This document shows positions 7,136-14,757 of a DNA stretch of 26,680 bases, piece by piece. Source of the stretch: Amphritea sp. (GTDB lineage: Bacteria > Pseudomonadota > Gammaproteobacteria > Pseudomonadales > Nitrincolaceae); NCBI GenBank assembly GCA_024679635.1, contig JAIBDA010000004.1:1-26680 (forward strand), given 5' to 3'. Each line of letters starts with the position of its first letter. Position 1 is the stretch's first letter. The notes beneath the pieces are model-generated. The model saw only the letters and a list, made by a program, of their open reading frames with translations. It did no database searches and had not been told where the DNA came from. The translations under genes were made by a program, and so were the position numbers.

Positions 7136-9352
7136 ATGGACGTATCCCATCTACTTGATTCCCTTAACGAAGCCCAGCGGGAAGCGGTCTCTGCACCCGT
7201 CTGCAATATGCTGGTACTGGCCGGCGCGGGGTCGGGTAAAACCCGGGTACTGGTACACCGGATAGCTTGGCTGGTACAGACTGAAGGGCTGTCTCCCTAC
7301 TCGATTATGGCGGTAACCTTTACCAATAAAGCCGCTAAAGAGATGCGGGGCCGAATCGAGGAACTGCTAGGGCTGAGTCCGGCAGGGATGTGGGTAGGCA
7401 CTTTCCACGGGCTGGCCCACCGCATTTTGCGCGCTCACTGGCGCGACGCCGGTTTAATGGAAAACTTCCAGATTATGGATTCCGATGATCAGTTACGGCT
7501 GATTAAGCGTCTGGCGAAAGAGATGAATCTGGACGACAGTCGCTGGCCTGCACGGCAGTTCCAGGGATACATCAATGCCCAAAAAGATGAAGGCCTGCGG
7601 GCACGTCATATCGAAGCTGGAGGCGACCCCTATGCCCAGGTTATGGTAAGGGTTTACGCCGCGTATGAAGACGCCTGTGATCGGGGTGGCATGGTCGATT
7701 TTGGCGAGCTGTTGCTGCGCTCACTGGAGCTCCTCAGAGATCATAACCCCGCCCTTCTGGAACATTATCAGGACCGCTTCCGCTATATTCTGGTCGACGA
7801 GTTTCAGGATACCAACTCTATTCAATACGCCTGGCTGAAGATCCTCTGTCAGCCGATGGATCCGCGTAAGCCTTTACCTGAAAAGTTGATGTCTGTCGGT
7901 GATGATGATCAGTCAATCTATGGCTGGCGTGGCGCGAAGATCGAGAATATCCAGCGCTTCAATCAAGATTTCACCAAAACAATGGTGGTGAAGCTGGAGC
8001 AGAACTACCGCTCTACGAACACTATCCTGCAGGCCGCCAATGAGGTAATTCGCAACAACCAGGGCCGTTTGGGAAAAGAACTACGTACCGATCAGCCCGA
8101 TGGTGAGCAGATTGCCCTCTATTCCGCCTTCAACGAACAGGATGAGTCCCGTTTTATTGTTGATCAAATCGATAGCTGGGTACGTAAAGGCAACTTGCGC
8201 AGCGAAAGCGCTATTCTATATCGTTCCAATGCCCAGTCCCGGGTATTGGAGGAGTCACTGATCCGGGCAAACATGCCCTACCGTATATACGGTGGCCAGC
8301 GCTTCTATGACCGACTGGAAATCAAAAACGCTCTCGCCTATTTGCGGTTAGTGAGCAACCGGGATGACGATACCGCGATGGAACGGGTTATCAATGTGCC
8401 TACCCGGGGTATCGGTGGCAAAACCATTGAAGAGATACGTCTGCACGCCCGCACCGAGGGCGTTTCCATGTGGCGCGCATCCAATGAAGTAATCGAGCTG
8501 AATAAGCTCTCGGCACGGGCCGCTAATGCACTGCAAGCGTTTATCGATCTGGTTAACCGCATCGATCAGGATACTGAAGGCACCGATCTGCATGAACAAA
8601 CCGAACATGCAATTCAGAAGTCAGGATTGATTGATCACCATTTGAAAGAGAAAGGTGAGAAAGCTCAGGCCCGCATAGAAAACCTTGAAGAACTGATCAG
8701 CGCTGCTCGACAATACCTCTCTATCTGGCAACCCGATAAAGAAGGCAACGAAAACAGCACGCCATTAACTGCATTCCTGGATGATGCTGCACTTGATGCT
8801 GGTGACGCTCAGGCAGATGAACATCAGGACTCCGTCCAATTGATGACTTTGCACTCGGCCAAGGGGCTGGAATTCCCACTGGTATTTCTGGCGGGCATGG
8901 AGGAAGGTCTGTTTCCCCATAAGATGTCTCTGGAAGAGGATGGGCGCCTCGAAGAGGAACGCAGACTTTGCTACGTGGGGATTACCCGAGCGATGGAGAA
9001 ACTCTTTATCACCTACGCAGAGTCCCGTCGTTTACATGGTAACGAAACCTTTAACCGGCCTTCCCGCTTTATCCGAGAGATTCCTGATGAACACCTGGAA
9101 GAGGTGCGCCTGAATGCCAGTATTAGTCGTCCAGTGACGGCACGCCAACAGACCCGACCATCAATGCTCACCAATGCAGAGGTGCCTGATACTCAGATTA
9201 TTCTCGGACAGCGAGTGTCTCACGCGATCTTTGGTGACGGTATCGTGGTTAATTATGAAGGCTCAGGCCCCAAAGCCCGGGTTCAGGTTAACTTCGACTC
9301 TGAGGGTAGCAAATGGCTGGTTGTTGGATACGCCAACCTGCAGCCTGCTTGA
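7136..9352 (+). CDS. uvrD: DNA helicase II UvrD
   Basis: ATP-dependent 3'-5' helicase of superfamily 1A, acting in nucleotide excision and mismatch repair. Seen: 738 residues, with an N-terminus MDVSHLLDSLNEAQREAVSA nearly like that of E. coli UvrD. Walker A is AGAGSGKT (29-36), motif II ILVDEFQD (218-225), motif III GDDDQSIYGWRGA (255-267), motif IV LEQNYRST, motif V HSAKGLEF (573-580) and motif VI GITRA (615-619). A C-terminal Tudor-like segment from about 690 (GQRVSHAIFGDGIV...) is the RNA-polymerase/partner-binding module of UvrD/PcrA proteins. These, plus the length, favour UvrD over Rep. It probably has its own promoter, since an inverted-repeat element separates it from thrB. Confidence 0.96.
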   Translation: MDVSHLLDSLNEAQREAVSAPVCNMLVLAGAGSGKTRVLVHRIAWLVQTEGLSPYSIMAVTFTNKAAKEMRGRIEELLGLSPAGMWVGTFHGLAHRILRAHWRDAGLMENFQIMDSDDQLRLIKRLAKEMNLDDSRWPARQFQGYINAQKDEGLRARHIEAGGDPYAQVMVRVYAAYEDACDRGGMVDFGELLLRSLELLRDHNPALLEHYQDRFRYILVDEFQDTNSIQYAWLKILCQPMDPRKPLPEKLMSVGDDDQSIYGWRGAKIENIQRFNQDFTKTMVVKLEQNYRSTNTILQAANEVIRNNQGRLGKELRTDQPDGEQIALYSAFNEQDESRFIVDQIDSWVRKGNLRSESAILYRSNAQSRVLEESLIRANMPYRIYGGQRFYDRLEIKNALAYLRLVSNRDDDTAMERVINVPTRGIGGKTIEEIRLHARTEGVSMWRASNEVIELNKLSARAANALQAFIDLVNRIDQDTEGTDLHEQTEHAIQKSGLIDHHLKEKGEKAQARIENLEELISAARQYLSIWQPDKEGNENSTPLTAFLDDAALDAGDAQADEHQDSVQLMTLHSAKGLEFPLVFLAGMEEGLFPHKMSLEEDGRLEEERRLCYVGITRAMEKLFITYAESRRLHGNETFNRPSRFIREIPDEHLEEVRLNASISRPVTARQQTRPSMLTNAEVPDTQIILGQRVSHAIFGDGIVVNYEGSGPKARVQVNFDSEGSKWLVVGYANLQPA

Positions 9353-9438
9353 TAGATCAAGGTTAGTTACAGCTTTTCATTTTACTTACCGGCATAACCG
9401 CCGATACAGTTCTCTGAAAGAGACTGAAAGGAACCGGG

Positions 9439-10668
9439 ATGTTACACAGAATCTGGCTTGGATTTTTCCTACTGGCTTTCGCCGGCGGTTTGTATCAGTG
9501 GCTTATTGGTGGTGATGCCAACGTCTTTCAGCGCATGGTACAGTCAACTTTCGATATGTCGAGAGTCTCCGTTGAACTGGCACTGGGCCTGATAGGTACA
9601 CTGGCGTTCTGGTTAGGCATTATGAAACTGGCTGAAGCTGCCGGGCTGGTGGAAAAGATGGCCAACGGTCTCAGCCCTCTATTCTCACGACTGATGCCAG
9701 AAGTACCCAAAGGCCATCCGGCAATCGGATCCATGACCATGAATCTCTCTGCCAATATGCTTGGTCTGGATAATGCTGCTACCCCCCTGGGGCTGAAAGC
9801 GATGCAGGATCTGCAACAGCTAAACCCAAGTAAAGAACACGCCACCAATGCCCAGATTCTGTTTCTGGTATTAAACACCTCATCCGTGACCCTGTTTCCA
9901 ATCACCGTCTTTCTTTACCGGGCCCAGCAGGGCTCCACTGACCCAACCTCTGTTTTTATTCCAATTCTGATCGCTACCTGCTGTTCTACTCTGGCGGGGC
10001 TATTGGCGGTGGCCTGGGTACAAAAGATCCGCCTGTGGGAACGGGTAACCCTACTTTATCTGGGTGGTTTTTTTGCGCTTCTACTCGCCTTTATTGGGTA
10101 CTTTGCCACACTGACCATTGATCAATTGCAGCATCAATCCTCTCTTATTGGCAACCTGATGATATTCAGCGCAATTATCTGCTTTCTGAGTGTTGCGCAC
10201 CTGAAAGGAGTGAATATCTATGAAACCTTTGTTGAGGGAGCAAAAGAGGGATTTTCAGTCGCTATCATGATTATCCCCTACTTGCTGGCCATGCTCGTGG
10301 CGATCGGTGTATTCCGAGCCAGTGGCGTTATGGATGGAATGATCTGGCTGTTGCGGGAGGGAATATCGCTGCTTGGAATGGATACCCGCTTTGTTGATGC
10401 CCTGCCCACCGCTCTAATGAAACCATTGAGCGGTTCTGGTGCCCGCGCCATGATGCTGGATGCCATCGGCACCCATGGAGTAGACTCTTTTGCCGGCCGT
10501 CTGGCAGCCATTATTCAGGGATCAACTGAGACTACATTTTATGTACTAGCCGTCTATTTCGGCTCAGTAGGTATTCGCTATACCCGGCATGCTCTGGCCT
10601 GTGGACTGACGGCTGACCTGGCAGGCATTATCAGTGCAATTGTGGTGGGTTACTGGTTCTTTGGTTAA
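9439..10668 (+). CDS. Fused SpmA/SpmB-like nucleoside-recognition (Gate) domain membrane protein
   Basis: Inner-membrane protein of unknown substrate. Seen: 409 residues, about ten hydrophobic segments, in two halves. The N-terminal half carries the SpmA signature NLSANMLGLDNAATPLGL (about residue 100) and LFLVLNTSSVTLFP. The C-terminal half carries the SpmB signature KPLSGSGA (about 330) and GSTETTFYVLAVYFGSVG (about 360). Known: Bacillus spore-maturation proteins SpmA and SpmB are separate Gate-domain proteins, and non-sporulating proteobacteria carry fused homologues whose role is not settled (transport of a small molecule is suspected). Start ATG at 9439 has AAAGGAACCGGG before it. It follows uvrD by 86 bases and is convergent with the thioesterase gene, with only 8 bases between stops. 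Confidence 0.82.
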   Translation: MLHRIWLGFFLLAFAGGLYQWLIGGDANVFQRMVQSTFDMSRVSVELALGLIGTLAFWLGIMKLAEAAGLVEKMANGLSPLFSRLMPEVPKGHPAIGSMTMNLSANMLGLDNAATPLGLKAMQDLQQLNPSKEHATNAQILFLVLNTSSVTLFPITVFLYRAQQGSTDPTSVFIPILIATCCSTLAGLLAVAWVQKIRLWERVTLLYLGGFFALLLAFIGYFATLTIDQLQHQSSLIGNLMIFSAIICFLSVAHLKGVNIYETFVEGAKEGFSVAIMIIPYLLAMLVAIGVFRASGVMDGMIWLLREGISLLGMDTRFVDALPTALMKPLSGSGARAMMLDAIGTHGVDSFAGRLAAIIQGSTETTFYVLAVYFGSVGIRYTRHALACGLTADLAGIISAIVVGYWFFG

Positions 10669-10676
10669 CAAAGCCG

Positions 10677-11075
10677 TTATTGCCCGAAATCCAGCGCCCG
10701 AATATGACCATGACCATCAATGGCTACCTGTACGCATTCCGTTTCAGAGACTTTACGCAGGTCGCGTCCATCGGGGCAGCAACCCCAGACTTCTACGTTT
10801 ATTCGTAACGAACTAGTCCCTTGCTCCTTAATCTCGGTATAAAAGCTCAGAATAGTCCCTTCCAATACCGGCGCCATAAAGCTCATCGCGCCTATAGACA
10901 CAGTGGCAACCCGTCCCTCTGCAGCTTCAGCAGCACGGATTTCAGCAGCAAGAACGGCCTGAGATGCAACCCACCCACCGTAAACATCACCAAACATATT
11001 GGCGGCAATCCCTGCGGCAGGACAGCGCAAACTCAGTTCACCTTCAGGCTTTAAGAGTGTTTCATCGGTGTTCAT
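10677..11075 (-). CDS. YciA-like hotdog-fold acyl-CoA thioesterase family protein
   Basis: Likely hydrolyses acyl-CoA thioesters; substrate unknown. Seen: 132 residues, the single-hotdog length. The helix-start motif is ANMFGDVYGGWVASQAVLAA (26-44), then VATVSIGAMSFMAPVLEGT and the strand LRINVEVWG, with the end VQVAIDGHGHIRAL. These follow the YciA/4HBT order. Odd: in YciA proteins the position after the GGW-x-x-SQ-x motif is the catalytic Asp (SQMD), but here it is Val41 (SQAV). The GG-x-x-x-SQAxxAA pattern resembles TesB-like hotdogs instead. The enzyme may use another residue (Asp30 and Glu45 are nearby) or be non-catalytic. The gene is convergent with the SpmAB-like gene, with no terminator visible between them. 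Confidence 0.7.
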   Translation of the reverse strand: MNTDETLLKPEGELSLRCPAAGIAANMFGDVYGGWVASQAVLAAEIRAAEAAEGRVATVSIGAMSFMAPVLEGTILSFYTEIKEQGTSSLRINVEVWGCCPDGRDLRKVSETECVQVAIDGHGHIRALDFGQ

Positions 11076-11195
11076 ATCAAGTCAGTTCCAGAATTAAATT
11101 TTCTTAACAGTCCATATTCTACTACCAACTACCCGACTAAGGTCTAGCAAAAAATATCCTTTACCCTTCCTGAGGTGCAGAATAAATATTACTCC

Positions 11196-11217
11196 CTGTC
11201 ACATTCTTGTCACACAA
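11196..11217 (+). promoter_or_regulatory. Pho box upstream of pstS
   Basis: Two 11-bp direct units, CTGTCACATTC (11196-11206) and TTGTCACACAA (11207-11217), match the PhoB-binding consensus CTGTCAT plus four A/T-rich bases. A -10-like TATATT follows at 11224-11229, 6 bases after the box. The expected start is near 11236, giving a leader of about 60 bases. Confidence 0.9.
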
Positions 11218-11223
11218 CCTCCT

Positions 11224-11229
11224 TATATT
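11224..11229 (+). promoter_or_regulatory. -10 element of the pstS promoter
   Basis: TATATT, 6 bases after the Pho box. The Pho box takes the place of a -35, as in PhoB-activated class promoters. Confidence 0.75.
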
Positions 11230-11294
11230 GCCATCATCGAATCAACACTGAACGTTTTAAAAGCGTATTCAAACCATACTTTGTGGAGCTTGTA

Positions 11295-12266
11295 ATGAAA
11301 CCAATGAACAAAATTTTTGCAGCTGTTGCCCTGACAGCAACGTGCATGACAGCATCTGCATCTGATCTGCTGGACGCTAACCTACCCACTTACACGAAAG
11401 CGTCCGGCGTCTCTGGTAACCTTTCTTCTGTCGGTTCAGATACGCTGGCTAACCTGATGACCCTATGGGCTGAAGAGTTCAAGCGTAACTACCCTAACGT
11501 TAACGTTCAGATTCAGGCTGCGGGCTCTTCTACTGCTCCTCCAGCGTTAACCGAAGGCACCTCTAACATGGGTCCTATGTCTCGTAAGATGAAGGACAAG
11601 GAACTGGGCGCATTCGAGAAGAAGTTTGGTTACAAACCAACACCTGTTGCTGTAGCGATCGACGCCCTGGCAGTCTTCGTAAACAAAGATAACGCAATTG
11701 AAGGTCTGACGATTCCTCAGGTTGACGCGATCTTCTCTTCTACCCGTAAATGCGGCCTGGCTAAAGACGTTAACACTTGGGCTGACGTAGGTGCTACTGG
11801 TGCAATTGCGGCTCGGAATTTCCAAATTTTTGGTCGTAACTCTGTATCCGGTACTTACGGTTACTTCAAGAAGAAGGCGCTGTGTAAAGGTGACTTCCGT
11901 AACAACGTAAATGAGCAGCCGGGTTCTGCTTCTGTTGTACAGTCTGTCTCTACTTCTCTGAACGGCATCGGTTACTCTGGTATCGGGTACAAAACCTCTT
12001 CGGTTCGTGCACTGGCATTGACTAAGAAAGCAGGCACTCCGTTCGTAGAAGCAACGCCAGAAAACGCACTGAATGGTTCCTACCCTCTGGCTCGTGCGCT
12101 GTACGTATACATAAACAAGAAACCTGGTCAGGATCTGGCGCCTCTGGAGCGTGAATTCCTGAAAATGGTAATGTCTAAAGTTGGCCAGGAAGTTGTCGTG
12201 AAGGATGGTTACATCCCACTGCCTGCGTCTCTGGTTGAAAAGCAGATGAAAGCACTGGGCCTGTAA
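11295..12266 (+). CDS. pstS: Phosphate ABC transporter periplasmic substrate-binding protein PstS
   Basis: Binds inorganic phosphate in the periplasm and delivers it to PstCA. Seen: 323 residues from ATG at 11295, with GGAG at 11285-11288. The frame is open further upstream, but those codons cross the Pho box and promoter, so they are not coding. The signal peptide is at 1-22, ending ASA. The phosphate-binding loops are SVGSDT (about 45-50), [10 protein letters not shown] (about 76-85), and [12 protein letters not shown] (about 180). The C-terminus resembles DGYIPLP-type PstS endings. Codon use is strongly biased to the preferred codons (CGT, TCT, GGT), unlike neighbouring genes, as expected for a very abundant protein. 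Transcription is under a Pho box and ends at a strong terminator before pstC. Confidence 0.96.
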   Translation: MKPMNKIFAAVALTATCMTASASDLLDANLPTYTKASGVSGNLSSVGSDTLANLMTLWAEEFKRNYPNVNVQIQAAGSSTAPPALTEGTSNMGPMSRKMKDKELGAFEKKFGYKPTPVAVAIDALAVFVNKDNAIEGLTIPQVDAIFSSTRKCGLAKDVNTWADVGATGAIAARNFQIFGRNSVSGTYGYFKKKALCKGDFRNNVNEQPGSASVVQSVSTSLNGIGYSGIGYKTSSVRALALTKKAGTPFVEATPENALNGSYPLARALYVYINKKPGQDLAPLEREFLKMVMSKVGQEVVVKDGYIPLPASLVEKQMKALGL

Positions 12267-12287
12267 TACAGAGCTAACCTCAGGGAA

Positions 12288-12320
12288 TTACTGGTCGGCC
12301 TTATAGCGCCCGACCAGTAA
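12288..12320 (+). repeat. Stable hairpin after pstS without a U-tract
   Basis: TTACTGGTCGG (12288-12298) pairs perfectly with 12310-12320 across an 11-base loop. With no T-run it is unlikely to terminate. It may protect the pstS mRNA 3' end from exonucleases ahead of the terminator. Confidence 0.7.
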
Positions 12321-12332
12321 ATTTAGTCTGAT

Positions 12333-12362
12333 AAAAAGGAGCCCATATGGGCTCCTTTTTTT
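12333..12362 (+). terminator. Intrinsic terminator between pstS and pstC
   Basis: A perfect 28-bp palindrome (AAAAAGGAGCCCAT and its complement, 12333-12360) followed by further T. It separates the highly expressed pstS from pstC. Confidence 0.92.
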
Positions 12363-12386
12363 GTATGTGAAAGCTTTATTACCAAG

Positions 12387-12408
12387 CTGTAACATTTCTG
12401 TCATCAAC
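12387..12408 (+). promoter_or_regulatory. Second Pho box, upstream of pstC
   Basis: CTGTAACATTT (12387-12397) and CTGTCATCAAC (12398-12408) are two adjacent 11-bp PhoB units. TATCTT at 12415-12420 stands 6 bases after the box, exactly as upstream of pstS. It gives pstCAB-phoU an independent phosphate-regulated promoter downstream of the pstS terminator. Confidence 0.82.
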
Positions 12409-12454
12409 AACGTTTATCTTTGCGCCATAACTTTTATCATTGTAGAAATTTGTC

Positions 12455-14731
12455 ATGAATATTGAGAACAACTCCGTTATTCCTGATCTGGATTTTGACT
12501 CACAAGCAGCGCGTCGTGGCCGGAAATTCCGCGCCTTTAAAGACAAGGCAGCGACAGTGGGTATTGGTCTGGGTGGTGTCAGCGTGATCATCGCTATCCT
12601 TTTGATCTTTTTCTACCTTCTTTATGAAGTAGTTCCGATGTTCCGTGCGGCTGAAGTCCAGCCCTGGGAGCATAATGAGCAGATTGTCGAGCCATATGCT
12701 GTTCCCGGCTCAGGGCAAACTCTCTACATGGCGATGGAAGAGCAAGCTGAGATAGGTCTGCGGGTTTCTCATCTGGGCGAACTTATCTTCTTCAGCACCC
12801 TTACCGGTGATCTGATGAAAACGGTTCAAGCTCCCCTCCCAGCTGGCGCTAACGTCACCAGCTTTGCTTTAGCATCAGAAAACAGCCGCACCTTCGCACT
12901 GGGTCTGAGTAACGGCCAGGCGCTCGCGTTCAAGCATGAATATAAATCCACTTACCCCGGCGGGAAGCGGGTAATTTTACCATCGATTACCTATCCCCTG
13001 GGTGAAGCCCCTATCGATGTCGCCCCTGTCCCCCTGGATCAACTGGCTTTCAGCGGTGACGAGGGCAACTTCGCTCTGATCGGCGGCACACAGGAAAACA
13101 TGCAGGCAGTGTTTATCTCTCAAACCGAAAATCTGTTTACCGGTGAAGTTGAGCTCGAACAAACCACCACAGCACTGCCTGATCTGGGTATCAAGATTAA
13201 AAAAATGCTGATGATGCCTGATCTTACATGGCTGTTTGTTGCCGCTGAAAACGGCAAAATGGCCGTTGTGAACCTCCGTGACCACGACGAACCGGTTATC
13301 TCCCAGGTTCTCGATGCATCATCCAGTAAAATCACAACTTTCGACCTGCTACTCGGTGGAAACGCAATTCTTGTTGGCAATGAAAAAGGGGAAGTCTCCC
13401 AGTGGTTCTTGGTTAGAAACGAGCAAGGCGAATGGTTAATGACCAAAGTTCGTGAGTTCCAAGCCGGCACAACTCAGGTGAAAGATCTTGCCATTGAACA
13501 CCGCCGTAAAGGCTTTGCAACTATCGATACCGCCGGTGATCTACGCATTTATAACACCACAGCCAACGACAATGTCCTGACCCATAAAGTGGCTCAAGCA
13601 AATGCCTCGATGATAACCATTGCACCCCGGGCTAACGCAGTCCTAATCGAAGAAGCGGGAAATCTCACCCTGCTACGCATCGATAACGAGCACCCGGAAG
13701 TATCCTGGAGCGCTCTTTGGGGTAAAGTCTGGTATGAAGGCCATGAGAAACCTAAATATATCTGGCAGTCCTCAGCGGCGAACAACGACTTTGAGCCTAA
13801 ATACAGTTTGATGCCACTGGCATTCGGCACGCTTAAAGCCGCGTTTTATGCAATGCTGCTAGCGACGCCTCTGGCGATCTGCGGTGCAATTTATACTGCC
13901 TACTTTATGGTGCCGTCACTGCGTCGTAAGGTGAAGCCATTTATCGAATTGATGGAAGCACTGCCTACGGTAATTCTTGGGTTTCTGGCGGGCCTCTGGT
14001 TAGCACCGTTCATGGAAGATAATCTTCCCGGCATATTTGTCACCTTGCTGATGCTTCCCGCCGCCATACTGGGTTTTGCCTTCTGCTGGGCGCAGATGCC
14101 GAAACAGATTCGCTGGCTGGTACCCGATGGCTGGGACGCTCTGCTACTGATACCGGTAATTATTCTGGCCACCTGGTTCAGTATTGCCATCAGTCCTTCA
14201 CTGGAGCTGGTTTTGTTTGATGGCAATATGCGCCACTGGCTGACAAACGATCTGGGTATCGCTTATGACCAGCGCAACGCGATGGTTATCGGTATTGCGA
14301 TGGGCTTTGCGGTCATCCCAACCATCTTCTCTATCACTGAGGATGCGATCTTTGCGGTACCTAAACATCTCAGTTACGGTTCATTAGCGCTAGGGGCAAC
14401 ACCCTGGCAAACCCTGACCCGCGTAGTTATGCCAACTGCCAGCCCTGGTATTTTCTCAGCCGTAATGATCGGTATGGGCCGTGCGGTAGGTGAAACCATG
14501 ATCGTCCTGATGGCAACCGGCAATACACCGATTATGGATGTCAATATCTTCGAGGGAATGCGTACTCTGGCGGCAAATATCGCGGTGGAAATGCCTGAGG
14601 CCGAAGTAAGTAGTACACACTATAGAATCCTGTTCCTGGCTGCCTTTGTGCTGTTTATGTTTACGTTTGTGGTAAACACCCTGGCGGAAGTTGTCCGCCA
14701 GCGACTGCGCAATAAATATGGCTCCCTTTAA
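12455..14731 (+). CDS. pstC: Phosphate ABC transporter permease PstC (long form)
   Basis: Inner-membrane permease subunit, partner of PstA and PstB. Seen: 758 residues, more than twice E. coli PstC (about 320). A cytoplasmic N-terminus is followed by a membrane segment at about 37-60, then a region of about 380 residues with repeated short strand-like blocks (for example LAFSGDEGNFALIG, TWLFVAAENGKMAVV), suggestive of a beta-propeller-like extracytoplasmic domain. The permease domain starts at about 450. The coupling (EAA-type) loop is YGSLALGATPWQTLTRVVMP, followed by GMGRAVGETM. Known: long PstC forms occur in pseudomonads and vibrios, and the added domain has no assigned role. It is driven by its own Pho box and spaced 26 bases from pstA. 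Confidence 0.93.
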   Translation: MNIENNSVIPDLDFDSQAARRGRKFRAFKDKAATVGIGLGGVSVIIAILLIFFYLLYEVVPMFRAAEVQPWEHNEQIVEPYAVPGSGQTLYMAMEEQAEIGLRVSHLGELIFFSTLTGDLMKTVQAPLPAGANVTSFALASENSRTFALGLSNGQALAFKHEYKSTYPGGKRVILPSITYPLGEAPIDVAPVPLDQLAFSGDEGNFALIGGTQENMQAVFISQTENLFTGEVELEQTTTALPDLGIKIKKMLMMPDLTWLFVAAENGKMAVVNLRDHDEPVISQVLDASSSKITTFDLLLGGNAILVGNEKGEVSQWFLVRNEQGEWLMTKVREFQAGTTQVKDLAIEHRRKGFATIDTAGDLRIYNTTANDNVLTHKVAQANASMITIAPRANAVLIEEAGNLTLLRIDNEHPEVSWSALWGKVWYEGHEKPKYIWQSSAANNDFEPKYSLMPLAFGTLKAAFYAMLLATPLAICGAIYTAYFMVPSLRRKVKPFIELMEALPTVILGFLAGLWLAPFMEDNLPGIFVTLLMLPAAILGFAFCWAQMPKQIRWLVPDGWDALLLIPVIILATWFSIAISPSLELVLFDGNMRHWLTNDLGIAYDQRNAMVIGIAMGFAVIPTIFSITEDAIFAVPKHLSYGSLALGATPWQTLTRVVMPTASPGIFSAVMIGMGRAVGETMIVLMATGNTPIMDVNIFEGMRTLAANIAVEMPEAEVSSTHYRILFLAAFVLFMFTFVVNTLAEVVRQRLRNKYGSL

Positions 14732-14757
14732 CCTGAGTTGTTGAGGAAATATACGAT

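Noticed and set aside
9409..9425. Short TCTCT/AGAGA hairpin just before the SpmAB-like ribosome site
   Set aside because: Only 5 bp with a 3-base loop and too weak to claim a regulatory role.
9174..9515. Plus-strand open frame of 113 codons spanning the uvrD end and the start of the SpmAB-like gene
   Set aside because: It overlaps both genes in another frame and has a composition typical of a shifted frame (rich in R, S, L).
11175..11294. N-terminal extension of PstS by 40 codons
   Set aside because: It would translate through the Pho box and -10 element, and the signal peptide starts at the ATG at 11295 with a good GGAG site.
12977..13470. Minus-strand open frames of 102 and 116 codons inside pstC
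   Set aside because: Antisense shadows; the plus strand encodes a full-length PstC.
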